From UBA2897 sp036733925 (GTDB lineage: Bacteria; Bacillota; Negativicutes; Selenomonadales; Selenomonadaceae), in NCBI GenBank assembly GCA_036733925.1, contig DAIMZO010000011.1, positions 1 to 64,000 on the forward strand: a DNA stretch of 64,000 nt, in the 5' to 3' direction. Shown piece after piece: positions 51,750 through 60,227 of this stretch. The translations under genes were made by a program, and so were the position numbers. Positions within the stretch are counted from its first letter, which is position 1, and each line of letters begins with the position of its first letter. The notes below the pieces were generated by a model that saw only the letters and a list, made by a program, of their open reading frames with translations, was not told the origin of the DNA and searched no databases.

Positions 51750-53213
51750 TTACGAGGCAATCTCGCAGGCCGACTCCTCCTTGCGGTGGACGAGCGCCGA
51801 GACGCCAATCATCATGAGGGCGGCGACGAGCACGGCGAGCAGGCAGGATACCCAGAAGTTGATGCCGATGGCATAGGTGAAGATCATGTAGGAGACCGGG
51901 CCGGCAATCGAGGAGGCGATGGCGCCTTCCTTCGTGCCGCGGTCGCTGACGATGCCCGTGAACAGGGGCACGCCGATGCAGGAACCGATGCCGCTGAGGC
52001 CGAGGTACAGGAAAATCGACAGGAAATGCGGCGGGTTTGTGTAGTTGAACAGCATGCAGGCGATTGCGATGACCGTGACCGCGATGCGGGTCACGAGGAC
52101 TTCTTTCTCCGGCGATGCGTTCTTGTTGATGGTCTTTGCGTAGAAATCGCGGCCGATGGCCTGGCCGACGACGAGCAGGATGGAGGTAGCGGTCGAGATC
52201 ATCGCGGCGAAGATGCCGATCATCATGAGGGCGGCCATCGCGTTCGGCAGCAGGTTGATGGCCATCGTGACGGTCAGGTGATCCGGGTCAGCATCCGGGA
52301 ACAGCACGCGGCCCGTGAGACCCGCGATGTAGAAGCTGTTGTAGATGACCGTCAGCACGAGTGCCGTGATCAGGAAGACGCCGATGGTCTTGCGGCTGAC
52401 ATTCGGAATCGCGAGGAAACGCGAACAGAGATACGGCTGGCTGATGAAGATGACGCACCAGAACACGAAGTTGCCGATGATGCCGCTGATGGTCATCTGC
52501 GCGTCCGGCTTATCCGATGGCTCGACGACACGGAGCATATCGGGGTTGATAGCGCCGAGCTTATCCTCAAGCCCGGAGAAGCCGCCGATTGCCTGCAGTG
52601 ATACGACGAGCAGTGCGATGCTGATGATCAGCATCGGGAAGCCCTGCACGAAATCCGTCCATGCGACGGAGCGGAGCCCGCCGGCGATGACATAAAAGAT
52701 GATGATGGCGGTGATGATGAACAGGCCCGCATCGAACGAGATGCCCGTGAAGCTCTCGAGTAGGATTGCGCCACCCTTGAACTGCGCGACGAGCGGGAAG
52801 ATGTAGAATACCGAGATGACGCCGGCGATGATGAGCTGCAGGGCCTTGCTGTTGTAGCGCTGGCCGAGGTACTCCGGGATCGTCAGGGAGCCGAGCTTGT
52901 CGGCCTGCATGCGCAGACGGCGCATCAGCAGGACGGCCGGCAGGATCAGGCCCGGGATGACGCCGATGACGACCCAGTAATACGGCCACCCAATCGTCGA
53001 CATGACGCCCGGATCGCCCATGAACGCCGCGGCGCTGACGGACGAGGTCACATACGAAAAAGCGAGGACGACGGTCGGCGTGCTGTGGCCGCCGAGATAA
53101 TACTCGACGTCTGCCGCGCCGTCACCAGCACCGCGGCTTGACCACCAGGCCACGAAGGTAACGAAGATCAGATAGGCCACGAAGAACGTGACCGACAAGG
53201 TTTGCAAGGACAT
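51750..53213 (-). CDS. Sodium:solute symporter (SSS family)
   Basis: This 487-residue transporter has about 13 membrane helices and SSS signatures: EYYLGGHSTP, SYVTSSVSAAAFMG, GGLRSVAWTDFVQG and IFAAMISTATSILLVVGQAIGRD. It should use a sodium gradient to import a small organic solute. Genes for a creatininase-family hydrolase and a CodA-type deaminase nearby suggest creatinine or a pyrimidine/hydantoin-like compound. GGGGAG precedes the ATG by seven bases. A 55-residue membrane peptide is encoded just upstream. Confidence 0.9.
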   Translation of the reverse strand: MSLQTLSVTFFVAYLIFVTFVAWWSSRGAGDGAADVEYYLGGHSTPTVVLAFSYVTSSVSAAAFMGDPGVMSTIGWPYYWVVIGVIPGLILPAVLLMRRLRMQADKLGSLTIPEYLGQRYNSKALQLIIAGVISVFYIFPLVAQFKGGAILLESFTGISFDAGLFIITAIIIFYVIAGGLRSVAWTDFVQGFPMLIISIALLVVSLQAIGGFSGLEDKLGAINPDMLRVVEPSDKPDAQMTISGIIGNFVFWCVIFISQPYLCSRFLAIPNVSRKTIGVFLITALVLTVIYNSFYIAGLTGRVLFPDADPDHLTVTMAINLLPNAMAALMMIGIFAAMISTATSILLVVGQAIGRDFYAKTINKNASPEKEVLVTRIAVTVIAIACMLFNYTNPPHFLSIFLYLGLSGIGSCIGVPLFTGIVSDRGTKEGAIASSIAGPVSYMIFTYAIGINFWVSCLLAVLVAALMMIGVSALVHRKEESACEIAS

Positions 53214-53262
53214 AGGAAATCTCCCCTTTTCGGAATCGCGGGTTCGGCGGGTGCGCGGTCAC

Positions 53263-53430
53263 TCAGGCACCGTGCGCGGCGAGGATGACCTTCTCGGCGG
53301 CAGCCGGCTGCGCAGCTTTCGGCTCGGCGGCCTCTGCCGGATCTTTCTTGAACATGGAGTAGAGGATAGCGGCGAGCGAGATTCCCGCGCTGATTGCTTC
53401 AAAACCTAACATCATTTCCCAGGTAGCCAT
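53263..53430 (-). CDS. Small membrane protein, probable symporter accessory peptide
   Basis: This 55-residue peptide (start MATWEMMLGFEAISAGISLA) has one membrane helix (about 6-27) followed by a Lys/Pro/Ala-rich cytoplasmic tail. AAAGGAGGAG lies upstream with ideal spacing. It is encoded 49 bases before the symporter on the same strand and matches the pattern of small accessory proteins found next to SSS transporters. It is too short for most gene finders. Confidence 0.78.
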   Translation of the reverse strand: MATWEMMLGFEAISAGISLAAILYSMFKKDPAEAAEPKAAQPAAAEKVILAAHGA

Positions 53431-53460
53431 GATAAACTCCTCCTTTTGAAAGATAGAATA

Positions 53461-53513
53461 GAAAAAGCCCTGACCACGGCCTTCCGGCCAATGTGATCAG
53501 GACTTCTTTGTCC
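53461..53513 (-). promoter_or_regulatory. Leader element: hexaloop hairpin overlapping a terminator (symporter unit)
   Basis: On the minus strand GGAC, loop AAAGAA, GTCC forms a small hairpin whose 3' arm is also the 5' arm of a 12-pair terminator (AGTCCTGATCAC with GTGGTCAGGGCT, then TTTTT). The two structures exclude each other. The hairpin starts about 22 bases after the predicted transcription start. A sister element with the same layout precedes the CodA-type gene. Confidence 0.7.
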
Positions 53514-53541
53514 AAGATGTTTTGTTGAACTTTATGCTGTA

Positions 53542-53570
53542 ACTATACCATCCGCACATATTGGCGTCAA
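53542..53570 (-). promoter_or_regulatory. Promoter of the symporter operon
   Basis: On the minus strand TTGACG and TATAGT lie 17 bases apart (53570-53565 and 53547-53542), upstream of the leader element. Confidence 0.8.
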
Positions 53571-53663
53571 TATATCCAATCTTTTTTGTGTAAAGTGAAC
53601 AGAAAATCGGCGGTTTGACGGATTTTTTTGTAAACCTCTGCGCGCGTGTATTCTATGTACGCG

Positions 53664-54830
53664 TTACGAGTAATGCCGCACGGTCAGCGCGAAGTAGAGC
53701 ACGAAGCGCGTCTCGGCGTCCTCGAGGCTGCAGCCGCAGATTTCCTCGATATGGTGCAGGCGGTATTTCAGCGTGTTGCGGTGGATGAACAGGCGGTTTG
53801 ACGTGCGCAGCAGGTTGCCGTTTTCCTGCAGGTAGACCTCGAGGGTCTGGATCAGCAGGGATTTGTTCTTTTTGTCATAGACCTCGAGCGGCAGCAGGAC
53901 ATGTTGCACGAAATCCGCCATGTGCTCGGAGCCCTTCGACTCCGGCATGGTCAGGATGAACTCTGAGAGGCCGCATGGGTTGAACCGGTACGGTTTCTGC
54001 AGGTCACGCTGGCGCGAAATCTGCAGGGCGACCTGCGCGCTCTTGTAGCTCTGCTCGAGGGAAAGCGCGTCCTCGGACAGGGCGGCGCCGATGTGGAAGG
54101 AGACCTCGTTTTCGTCCTCTTTGATGCGCTTGTGGAGTTCCTGCAGGATCTTTGCGGCATCCGGGTACTTCCCGGGGAAAAGCAGCAAAAGCTGGTCGTA
54201 ATGCACGAGGGTGCTGAATGGGAGGTTCTGCGACTGGAACCACATCTTGCAGAGCTCGTCCGCGTTCGCGACGGCGTTGCGGCGCGGAATCTGTGTCATC
54301 GGGAGCCGCTGGTACCCGACGATTGCGAGGCATTGCGGCGAGCCGAACGGATAGCCGATGTTCTGCAGCAGGCTGCCTTTGTCGGCGTACGACAGGCCGC
54401 CGAAGACCGCGGTCTGCAGGATGTTCGGCTGGCCCGTTTCGCGAGGCATCAGGATGGCGCGGCCGACCTCCTGCGTGATATCGACGAGCGGGATGTCCCA
54501 CGGGATCGTCATCAGTGCGAAATCGTGTTCCTTGGCGTAGCGGATCGCGGACGGGGAGATATCGTCGAAATATCCGTCCCCGCAGAGGAAGATGATGCCC
54601 GCGAGATTCAGCCGGATCGAAAGGCGCACGAGGCGCATCATATCGAAATCCGGGCTCTGCGAGACAGGGCCGCTGACGAACAGCAGCTCGCCGCCGCGGA
54701 TCCAGCGTGAAAAATCCGTCGTCTCCGCGGTGTAGATCCAGCGGATCAGGCGTTTCTGGCCGCTTTTCCCCGTCAGGTAGGTCAGCTTCTGCAGTGAGGT
54801 CAGATAGCGTAAATCCTTGCAGCGAAGCAT
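53664..54830 (-). CDS. PucR family transcriptional regulator
   Basis: This 388-residue regulator has an N-terminal PucR-like sensor domain (TYLTGKSGQKRLIRWIYTAE, RGGELLFVSG), a central GGDEF-like fold and a C-terminal PucR helix-turn-helix (YLQENGNLLRTSNRLFIHRN and LKYRLHHIEEICG). PucR proteins control purine, allantoin or amino-acid catabolism. AAGGAGG lies nine bases before the ATG. It starts 27 bases after the CodA-type gene and is probably on the same transcript. It likely senses the pathway substrate. Confidence 0.9.
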   Translation of the reverse strand: MLRCKDLRYLTSLQKLTYLTGKSGQKRLIRWIYTAETTDFSRWIRGGELLFVSGPVSQSPDFDMMRLVRLSIRLNLAGIIFLCGDGYFDDISPSAIRYAKEHDFALMTIPWDIPLVDITQEVGRAILMPRETGQPNILQTAVFGGLSYADKGSLLQNIGYPFGSPQCLAIVGYQRLPMTQIPRRNAVANADELCKMWFQSQNLPFSTLVHYDQLLLLFPGKYPDAAKILQELHKRIKEDENEVSFHIGAALSEDALSLEQSYKSAQVALQISRQRDLQKPYRFNPCGLSEFILTMPESKGSEHMADFVQHVLLPLEVYDKKNKSLLIQTLEVYLQENGNLLRTSNRLFIHRNTLKYRLHHIEEICGCSLEDAETRFVLYFALTVRHYS

Positions 54831-54857
54831 TTCCGCACGCCTCCTTCTTGCGTCCGG

Positions 54858-56111
54858 TCAGGCGAGCAGCGCGATGTCGCTCTGCACCTTGGCCGGGATC
54901 TTCGTGAACAGTTCTTTGCCATCGCGTACGGAGCGGATGACGCCGGCGCGCTGGCGGATGGCTTCGAACGGCGAGTCGGCATCGAGCACGATGAAGTTCG
55001 CGGGCTTGCCGGCCTCGATGCCGTACTGATCGAGGATATGCATCGTGCGCGCGCCGTTCACGGTGATGAGGTCGAGCGCGTGGTCAATCTCGTCAAAGGA
55101 CATCATCTGCGCGATATGGATGCCGGCGTCGAGCACGTTCATGAGGTTGCCGTTGCCGAGCGGATACCACGGATCCGAGATGGAGTCCTGTGCGAAGCAG
55201 ACGTTGATGCCGGCGTCGTGCAGCTCTTTGACGCGCGTCAGGCCGCGGCGTTTCGGGTAGGAGTCCTGCCGGCCCTCGAGATAGATATTCTCGGTCGGGC
55301 ACGAGATGAAGTTGAGCTTCGCGCGCACGAGCGTCTTCATGAGCCGGAATGCGTAGGCATTGTTCGCGGAGCCGAACGAGCAGGTGTGGCTGGCCGTCGT
55401 GAGCTCGCCGATGCCGGCCTGATAGGTCAGCGCCGTCAGCAGCTCGAGGAAGCGGGACTGGTCATCGTCGGTCTCGTCACAATGCAGGTCGATGAGCTTA
55501 TCGTATTTCAGCGCGAGCTCGACCGCTTTGTGCACGGATTTCTCGCCGAACTCACGTGCGAGTTCGAAATGGGGAATGGCGCCGACGCAGTCCGCGCCCA
55601 TGCGCAGGCCCTCCTCGACGAGCTCGTCGCCGCCCTTGTACGCGTACATGCCCTCCTGCGGGAACGCGACAATCTGGATGGTCACGATGTCCTTGAGCTC
55701 TTCGCGGAGTTCGAGCAGCGCCTTCAGCGAGGTCTGCGATGGATCCGTGACGTCGGCGTGCGTGCGGATGTACTGGACACCGGCCGTGACCTCCTCGCGG
55801 ACGGCCTTGCGCGCGCGCTTCTTGAGCTCCTCGGTCGTCGCGCCGGCCTTCGTCTCGCTCCAGCGCTGGATGCCCTCGAACAGGGTGCCGGTCTGGTTCG
55901 TCGCGCCCTCCTGACGGGCTGTGTAGACGTAGTCGAGATGGATATGCGGATCGACGTATGGGGGAACCGTGAGCTTCCCGCCGAGGTCGATGACCTCGGC
56001 ATCCGCCGCCTCGAGATGGGGCGCGATGGCCTCGAACTTGCCATCCTCGACGAGGATATCCTGCAGCTCCGCCGTATCCTGCAGACGCGCATTCCGATAA
56101 ATCTTCTTCAT
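54858..56111 (-). CDS. CodA-type amidohydrolase (cytosine or creatinine deaminase)
   Basis: This 417-residue metal-dependent amidohydrolase aligns well, from memory, with E. coli cytosine deaminase CodA: VDPHIHLDYVY (HxH), LHCDETDDDQSRF, TASHTCSF and DSYPKRRGLTRVKEL. One difference is in the catalytic loop: CodA has HDDVFDPWYP and this protein has QDSISDPWYP, keeping the first Asp but changing His and the second Asp. This position influences CodA substrate range. Creatinine deaminases belong to the same family, and the cluster also holds a creatininase-type gene, so creatinine deaminase is a serious alternative. ATG 56111 has GGGAGG upstream. Confidence 0.85.
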   Translation of the reverse strand: MKKIYRNARLQDTAELQDILVEDGKFEAIAPHLEAADAEVIDLGGKLTVPPYVDPHIHLDYVYTARQEGATNQTGTLFEGIQRWSETKAGATTEELKKRARKAVREEVTAGVQYIRTHADVTDPSQTSLKALLELREELKDIVTIQIVAFPQEGMYAYKGGDELVEEGLRMGADCVGAIPHFELAREFGEKSVHKAVELALKYDKLIDLHCDETDDDQSRFLELLTALTYQAGIGELTTASHTCSFGSANNAYAFRLMKTLVRAKLNFISCPTENIYLEGRQDSYPKRRGLTRVKELHDAGINVCFAQDSISDPWYPLGNGNLMNVLDAGIHIAQMMSFDEIDHALDLITVNGARTMHILDQYGIEAGKPANFIVLDADSPFEAIRQRAGVIRSVRDGKELFTKIPAKVQSDIALLA

Positions 56112-56125
56112 GGTAAAACCTCCCA

Positions 56126-56178
56126 GAAAAGAAAAGCTCCGCCCGCTGCCGAGGCAGCTGAGCGGAACTTCGTTGTCC
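56126..56178 (-). promoter_or_regulatory. Leader element: hexaloop hairpin overlapping a terminator (CodA-type unit)
   Basis: On the minus strand GGAC, loop AACGAA, GTTC forms a four-pair hairpin (one wobble). Its 3' arm is shared with a 10-pair terminator stem, AGTTCCGCTC with GGGCGGAGCT, capped by GCTGCC/GGCAGC and followed by TTTTCTTTTC. The layout, loop sequence and distance to the promoter (about 23 bases from the predicted start) match the element before the symporter peptide. Confidence 0.7.
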
Positions 56179-56207
56179 AGAATCTCTATGATTTTTTTGA
56201 TGCATTC

Positions 56208-56236
56208 AGTATAAATCTTTTGTGCATATTTGTCAA
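56208..56236 (-). promoter_or_regulatory. Promoter of the CodA-type/pucR operon
   Basis: On the minus strand TTGACA and TATACT are 17 bases apart (56236-56231 and 56213-56208). Confidence 0.85.
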
Positions 56237-56340
56237 ACGCATCAAAACCGTTTGTCGGTTTTGTTAACAGAAATCGGCAGAATCGTGCAGAAAACTTGTG
56301 CATTCTGTACAGGAGTGTTTTACGCCATCCAATCCACTCG

Positions 56341-58449
56341 TCAGAGCGACAGGTAATGCCGCTCTTCCTCGACCTCCGGCGGGAGGCTTTCCGGCTTCGA
56401 GCGCTCGATCTTGCGCACGACGAGGTCGAGGTTGTGGATGCGGCCGCTCTGCTTGACCGACCAGTGCTCCATGAGCTGCCGGTACTGCGGATTCGAGCCG
56501 CGCACGGTCCGGATATCCTTCGCGAACGTGCAGTAGCGGAACAGGATCTCGCGTGCGGGCTTCGTGAGCTTCGGCATGCCGGCGGACTCGTTCTGGATGT
56601 ATTTCAGATAGTCGTTCATGAAGACTTTTTTGTAGTCATTGCGGGCCTTCTGCAGGGAGAGCTTGATATGCTCCTTGACATCGGCCGACAGGTAGCCGTT
56701 GCGGCGGTAGAACAGCAGGTAGTTCATGTACTCCGCGGTCAGCGATGGATCCGCGATATCGGCATAGCGCACGCCCTGGATGCGGCGGCAGAGCTCCCAG
56801 CGGAAGATTGCGCACATCTTGATGATCGTCTCGTAGAGATCCTCTGAGTGGAAGATCGAGAGCATCATGTGTGCCGGCGTCGTGCGGCGCGCGCCCTCAA
56901 TCTCCTGCCACATGACGCCGCGGCTGCCGACGTTCGGCATGAGCAGCACGTATGGCTTGACATCCGTATGGTAGAAGAAATACGGGATCTTGAACTGCGG
57001 CAGCGCGACGCGCGTCTCGCGGTAGAAGCAGCCGTAGTCGATCGCGAGCACGCGGTCGAAGGTCTCGCGAACCTTCGCGGGGCTCGCGAGGCTCTTGTCG
57101 AGCGGGCGCAAGACGTTCTGCGCGTTGAACACCGGGACGAACGAGGACAAGCGGCCGTAGGTGTTCCGGTTGACCAGCTTGAACATGTTCTGGATCTCGA
57201 ACTGCACCATCGCGTGCCGGTCGGTCTGCAGCTCCTTTTCCTCCTCGGCGGTGATGTTCTTGTTGCGCTTCTCCTCGCGGAGATGCGCGTCCCAGTCGTT
57301 GTCGAACTCATCCTTCGACGGGACGGCTGTGCCGTCGAAGATCCGCGAGAGCCATTCATAGGCGGAGAGGATGCGTCCCTCCGGGTCCTCCTCCCACGAG
57401 AGCGCGATGCGGGCGAGCTGCTCCGTATTGCTCTTGCCTGCGAGTGTCTCGTCGACGAAGCCGAACAGGAAGAACATCCGCACCTCGAGCGGGACGGTGT
57501 CCGTATCCATGCTGCGCCAGAACGCCGCCTCGTAGATGGTATAGAAATTGTCGGTGATGCGCCGGCGGAGCTGCCGCATCGTGTCCGATTTTGCGAAGCG
57601 GTCCTCAACCTCTGTGTAGGCCTCGACATCCTTTCGGAACGTGTCAGCGACCTCGGGCGAGACGCCCGAGAACGCGAGAATCATGTCGAGCGCGTGCGAG
57701 ATGGCCGGCACATCGCCCGAATCCTCGCGCATTTGCTCCTCGACGCGCGCCTTGGCCGCATAGTACGCGGAGACAAAGGGAGCGGCCGCCGTCTTCGTCT
57801 GCTCCTGGAACGCGGCATAGGCGGCGAGATCCTGCCGGATCTTGCTCTCGAATTGCGAGGCGTGCAGGACCGCCGCGAAGCAGAAGCTCAGGTCGAGCGC
57901 GTAGAAGCCTTTCTTCAGCTCGTCCTGATGGTCGCAGGCGGCGCGGCAGAGCGAGGCCTCCCAGCTCGACGAGATCCCGGACGGCTCCGGCGCCGAAAGT
58001 GCCTCGACGACCGGGAAGGACTCCGGGGCCTTCATGGCCTTGACGCAGAGGATCGCGTAGTCCCGGTACTGTTCCTTGAGCTCCTCGCAGAGTGCGTCCG
58101 CGGCGTCCGATGCGGCGGACAGGGTATCGAGCAGCGCTGCGGCATTCTTCATGCTCGCCGCCGCGATGACCGGCGCGATGGCCGGCGTGTTCGTCACGGC
58201 CTCGAAGATATCGTCCTCCGAATGGTAGTCGAACGCGACGAACGTGCAGTCGCTGCCCGCGGTATAGGTGAAAGCGTAGGTATCTCCCGGTGCGTACGAG
58301 GCACCGAGAACCGTCCCACCGCCGAGGCGCAGATCCATGTCTTCGCCATCCTCCACCTCGAGCACGCCCGCGAGCAGGAGATCCAACGTCTGGATCGGCT
58401 CGCCCTTCCGGTGCAGGACCTGCCCTTTCTGTAACATCATCTTATCCAA
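56341..58449 (-). CDS. Large protein with N-terminal cyclic-nucleotide-binding-like domain
   Basis: This 702-residue protein of unknown function starts with a CRP-like beta-roll (MLQKGQVLHRKGEPIQTLDL, LLAGVLEVEDG, about 1-95). The remainder is long and largely helical with no recognised enzyme motif; it includes FFYHTDVKPYVLLMPNVGSR and a C-terminal helical region rich in charged residues. There are no membrane segments or DNA-binding helix-turn-helix. The start is TTG 58449, with GGGAGG nine bases upstream. It may sense a nucleotide second messenger. It stands alone, divergent from the restriction-modification operon. Confidence 0.75.
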   Translation of the reverse strand: MDKMMLQKGQVLHRKGEPIQTLDLLLAGVLEVEDGEDMDLRLGGGTVLGASYAPGDTYAFTYTAGSDCTFVAFDYHSEDDIFEAVTNTPAIAPVIAAASMKNAAALLDTLSAASDAADALCEELKEQYRDYAILCVKAMKAPESFPVVEALSAPEPSGISSSWEASLCRAACDHQDELKKGFYALDLSFCFAAVLHASQFESKIRQDLAAYAAFQEQTKTAAAPFVSAYYAAKARVEEQMREDSGDVPAISHALDMILAFSGVSPEVADTFRKDVEAYTEVEDRFAKSDTMRQLRRRITDNFYTIYEAAFWRSMDTDTVPLEVRMFFLFGFVDETLAGKSNTEQLARIALSWEEDPEGRILSAYEWLSRIFDGTAVPSKDEFDNDWDAHLREEKRNKNITAEEEKELQTDRHAMVQFEIQNMFKLVNRNTYGRLSSFVPVFNAQNVLRPLDKSLASPAKVRETFDRVLAIDYGCFYRETRVALPQFKIPYFFYHTDVKPYVLLMPNVGSRGVMWQEIEGARRTTPAHMMLSIFHSEDLYETIIKMCAIFRWELCRRIQGVRYADIADPSLTAEYMNYLLFYRRNGYLSADVKEHIKLSLQKARNDYKKVFMNDYLKYIQNESAGMPKLTKPAREILFRYCTFAKDIRTVRGSNPQYRQLMEHWSVKQSGRIHNLDLVVRKIERSKPESLPPEVEEERHYLSL

Positions 58450-58575
58450 AAAAAAATGCCTCCCGTACGGATTTCCCCTTGATTCTTCTTTCTATTTTAC
58501 TGGAAAGCACGGCAGTTTACAAGGCAAAAGCCCGTTTTTCAAGGCAGTATAGGAATAGAGTCCTGCATGAATGTA

Positions 58576-58604
58576 TTGCGTCTGAGGAATCCATGGATTA
58601 AAAT
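58576..58604 (+). promoter_or_regulatory. Promoter of the hsd operon
   Basis: TTGCGT (58576-58581) and TAAAAT (58599-58604) are 17 bases apart and followed by AAAG, the same hexamers and spacing as before lpxC. Confidence 0.65.
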
Positions 58605-58649
58605 AAAGATAGAAAGATAGATTGTAAAAAAGAGCAAAGGGGCGGCTTT

Positions 58650-60218
58650 ATGGCATCGGAGGAACTGAATCAGGCGCTTTGGAACGCGGCGGATGTGATG
58701 CGCGGCAGCATGAGCGCGGATGAGTACAAGAACTATCTGCTGGGACTGGTATTCTACAAATATTTGTCGGACCGGCAGCTCTATGCGGTGGTCGATAACC
58801 TGCTGGACCGGGAGCCCGCGAGCCTCGACGAGGCGCAGGACATCTACGCAGCCGCAGAGGGCGGCGAGGACTGGGCGGATCTGATCGGCGAGCTGACGGA
58901 GAGCTATGGCTTCGCGATCGCGCCGGCATATACGTTCACGGCGCTCTACCGCGAGATCAACGACCACGCGTTCACGACGGATCACCTTCGGCAGGCCATG
59001 CGCGACATCGAGCAGGGCGGCGAGGCCATCCACGGGCACAAGCCGTACGAGGATCTGTTCGAGGACTTCGACATCGACAGCAAGAGCCTCGGCACGACGC
59101 CGGCGAAGCGCAATGCGATGCTCTCGGCGGTCATGAAGGAGCTCGCGCATATCGACTTCACGCAGTACGGTGCCGACGCGCTCGGCGACGCCTATGAGTA
59201 TCTGATCGGGCAGTTCGCGGCGGGCTCTGGCAAGAAGGCCGGCGAGTTCTACACGCCGCAGGCCGTCTCGACGCTGATCACGCGCATCGTGACCGAGGGG
59301 CGCCGCAGCAAGCCGGCGTTCTCCATCTACGATCCCTGCATGGGATCCGGCTCGCTGCTTCTGCAGGCGCGGAATTTCATGGACGAGGATGTGCGCCGGA
59401 GCATCCAGTTCTTCGGGCAGGAGCTCTCGCATACGACCTACAACCTCGCGCGCATGAACATGATCCTGCACAACGTGCCGTTCCAGTACCAGCATTTCCG
59501 CAACGGCGACACGCTCGGCGCGGACTGGCCGACGGAGGAACTGACGAACTACGATGCCGTCTGCATGAATCCGCCGTACAGCCAGAAATGGACGGCGGAC
59601 AAGGGATTCCTGACCGACCCGCGGTTCCAGCACTACGAGCGGCTCGCGCCGAAGTCGGCCGCGGACTTCGCGTTCCTGCTGCACGGCTTCTACCATCTGC
59701 GCACGGACGGCACGATGGGCATCGTCCTGCCGCACGGCGTCCTGTTCCGCGGAGCGGCCGAGGGGACAATCCGCCAGCACCTCTTGGAGGACGGCAGCAT
59801 CTACGCGGTCATCGGCCTGCCGGCTGGCATCTTCTACAACACGGGCATCCCGACCTGCGTGATCATCCTGAAAAAGGAGCGCGAGAGCCGCGACGTGCTG
59901 TTCATCGACGCGAGCAAGGAGTTCCGCAAGGACAAGGCGCGCAACTACATGGATCCCGCGCATATCGACAAGATCGTGAAGGCCTACGACGAACGCAAGG
60001 ACATCGACAAGTTCGCGCACCTCGCGAGCTACGACGAGATCAAGGAGAACGACTACAACCTGAACATCCCGCGCTACGTCGATACCTTCGAGCCCGAGCC
60101 GCCCGTCGACCTCGGCGCCGTATTCAGCCAGATTGCGGCCCTCAACAAAGAGCAGGCCGCACTCGACCAGCAGCTCAACGCCGACTTCGCCGCGCTCGGC
60201 CTGAGCTGGAGACTGTGA
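58650..60218 (+). CDS. hsdM: Type I restriction-modification methyltransferase subunit HsdM
   Basis: HsdM (522 residues) makes N6-methyladenine with HsdS. It has the N-terminal helical domain (ALWNAADVMRGSMSADEYKN), the SAM motif YDPCMGSGSLLL and the catalytic NPPY motif in MNPPYSQKW. A C-terminal helical region contacts HsdS. The type resembles the IC group (AGEFYTPQAVS). AAAGGGG precedes the ATG. The gene is intact. Confidence 0.95.
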   Translation: MASEELNQALWNAADVMRGSMSADEYKNYLLGLVFYKYLSDRQLYAVVDNLLDREPASLDEAQDIYAAAEGGEDWADLIGELTESYGFAIAPAYTFTALYREINDHAFTTDHLRQAMRDIEQGGEAIHGHKPYEDLFEDFDIDSKSLGTTPAKRNAMLSAVMKELAHIDFTQYGADALGDAYEYLIGQFAAGSGKKAGEFYTPQAVSTLITRIVTEGRRSKPAFSIYDPCMGSGSLLLQARNFMDEDVRRSIQFFGQELSHTTYNLARMNMILHNVPFQYQHFRNGDTLGADWPTEELTNYDAVCMNPPYSQKWTADKGFLTDPRFQHYERLAPKSAADFAFLLHGFYHLRTDGTMGIVLPHGVLFRGAAEGTIRQHLLEDGSIYAVIGLPAGIFYNTGIPTCVIILKKERESRDVLFIDASKEFRKDKARNYMDPAHIDKIVKAYDERKDIDKFAHLASYDEIKENDYNLNIPRYVDTFEPEPPVDLGAVFSQIAALNKEQAALDQQLNADFAALGLSWRL

Positions 60219-60227
60219 GGGATAGGC

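Noticed and set aside
53461..53513. Simple explanation of this hairpin as only the pucR terminator
   Set aside because: A well-spaced promoter lies between pucR and the hairpin, and the same hairpin-terminator pair recurs before the CodA-type gene, which has no upstream gene on that strand close by.
53461..56236. Identification of the two leaders as a known class (purine, guanidine, PreQ1, THF or fluoride riboswitch)
   Set aside because: None of the conserved cores that I know for these classes can be laid onto the sequences; only a short hairpin plus terminator is shared.
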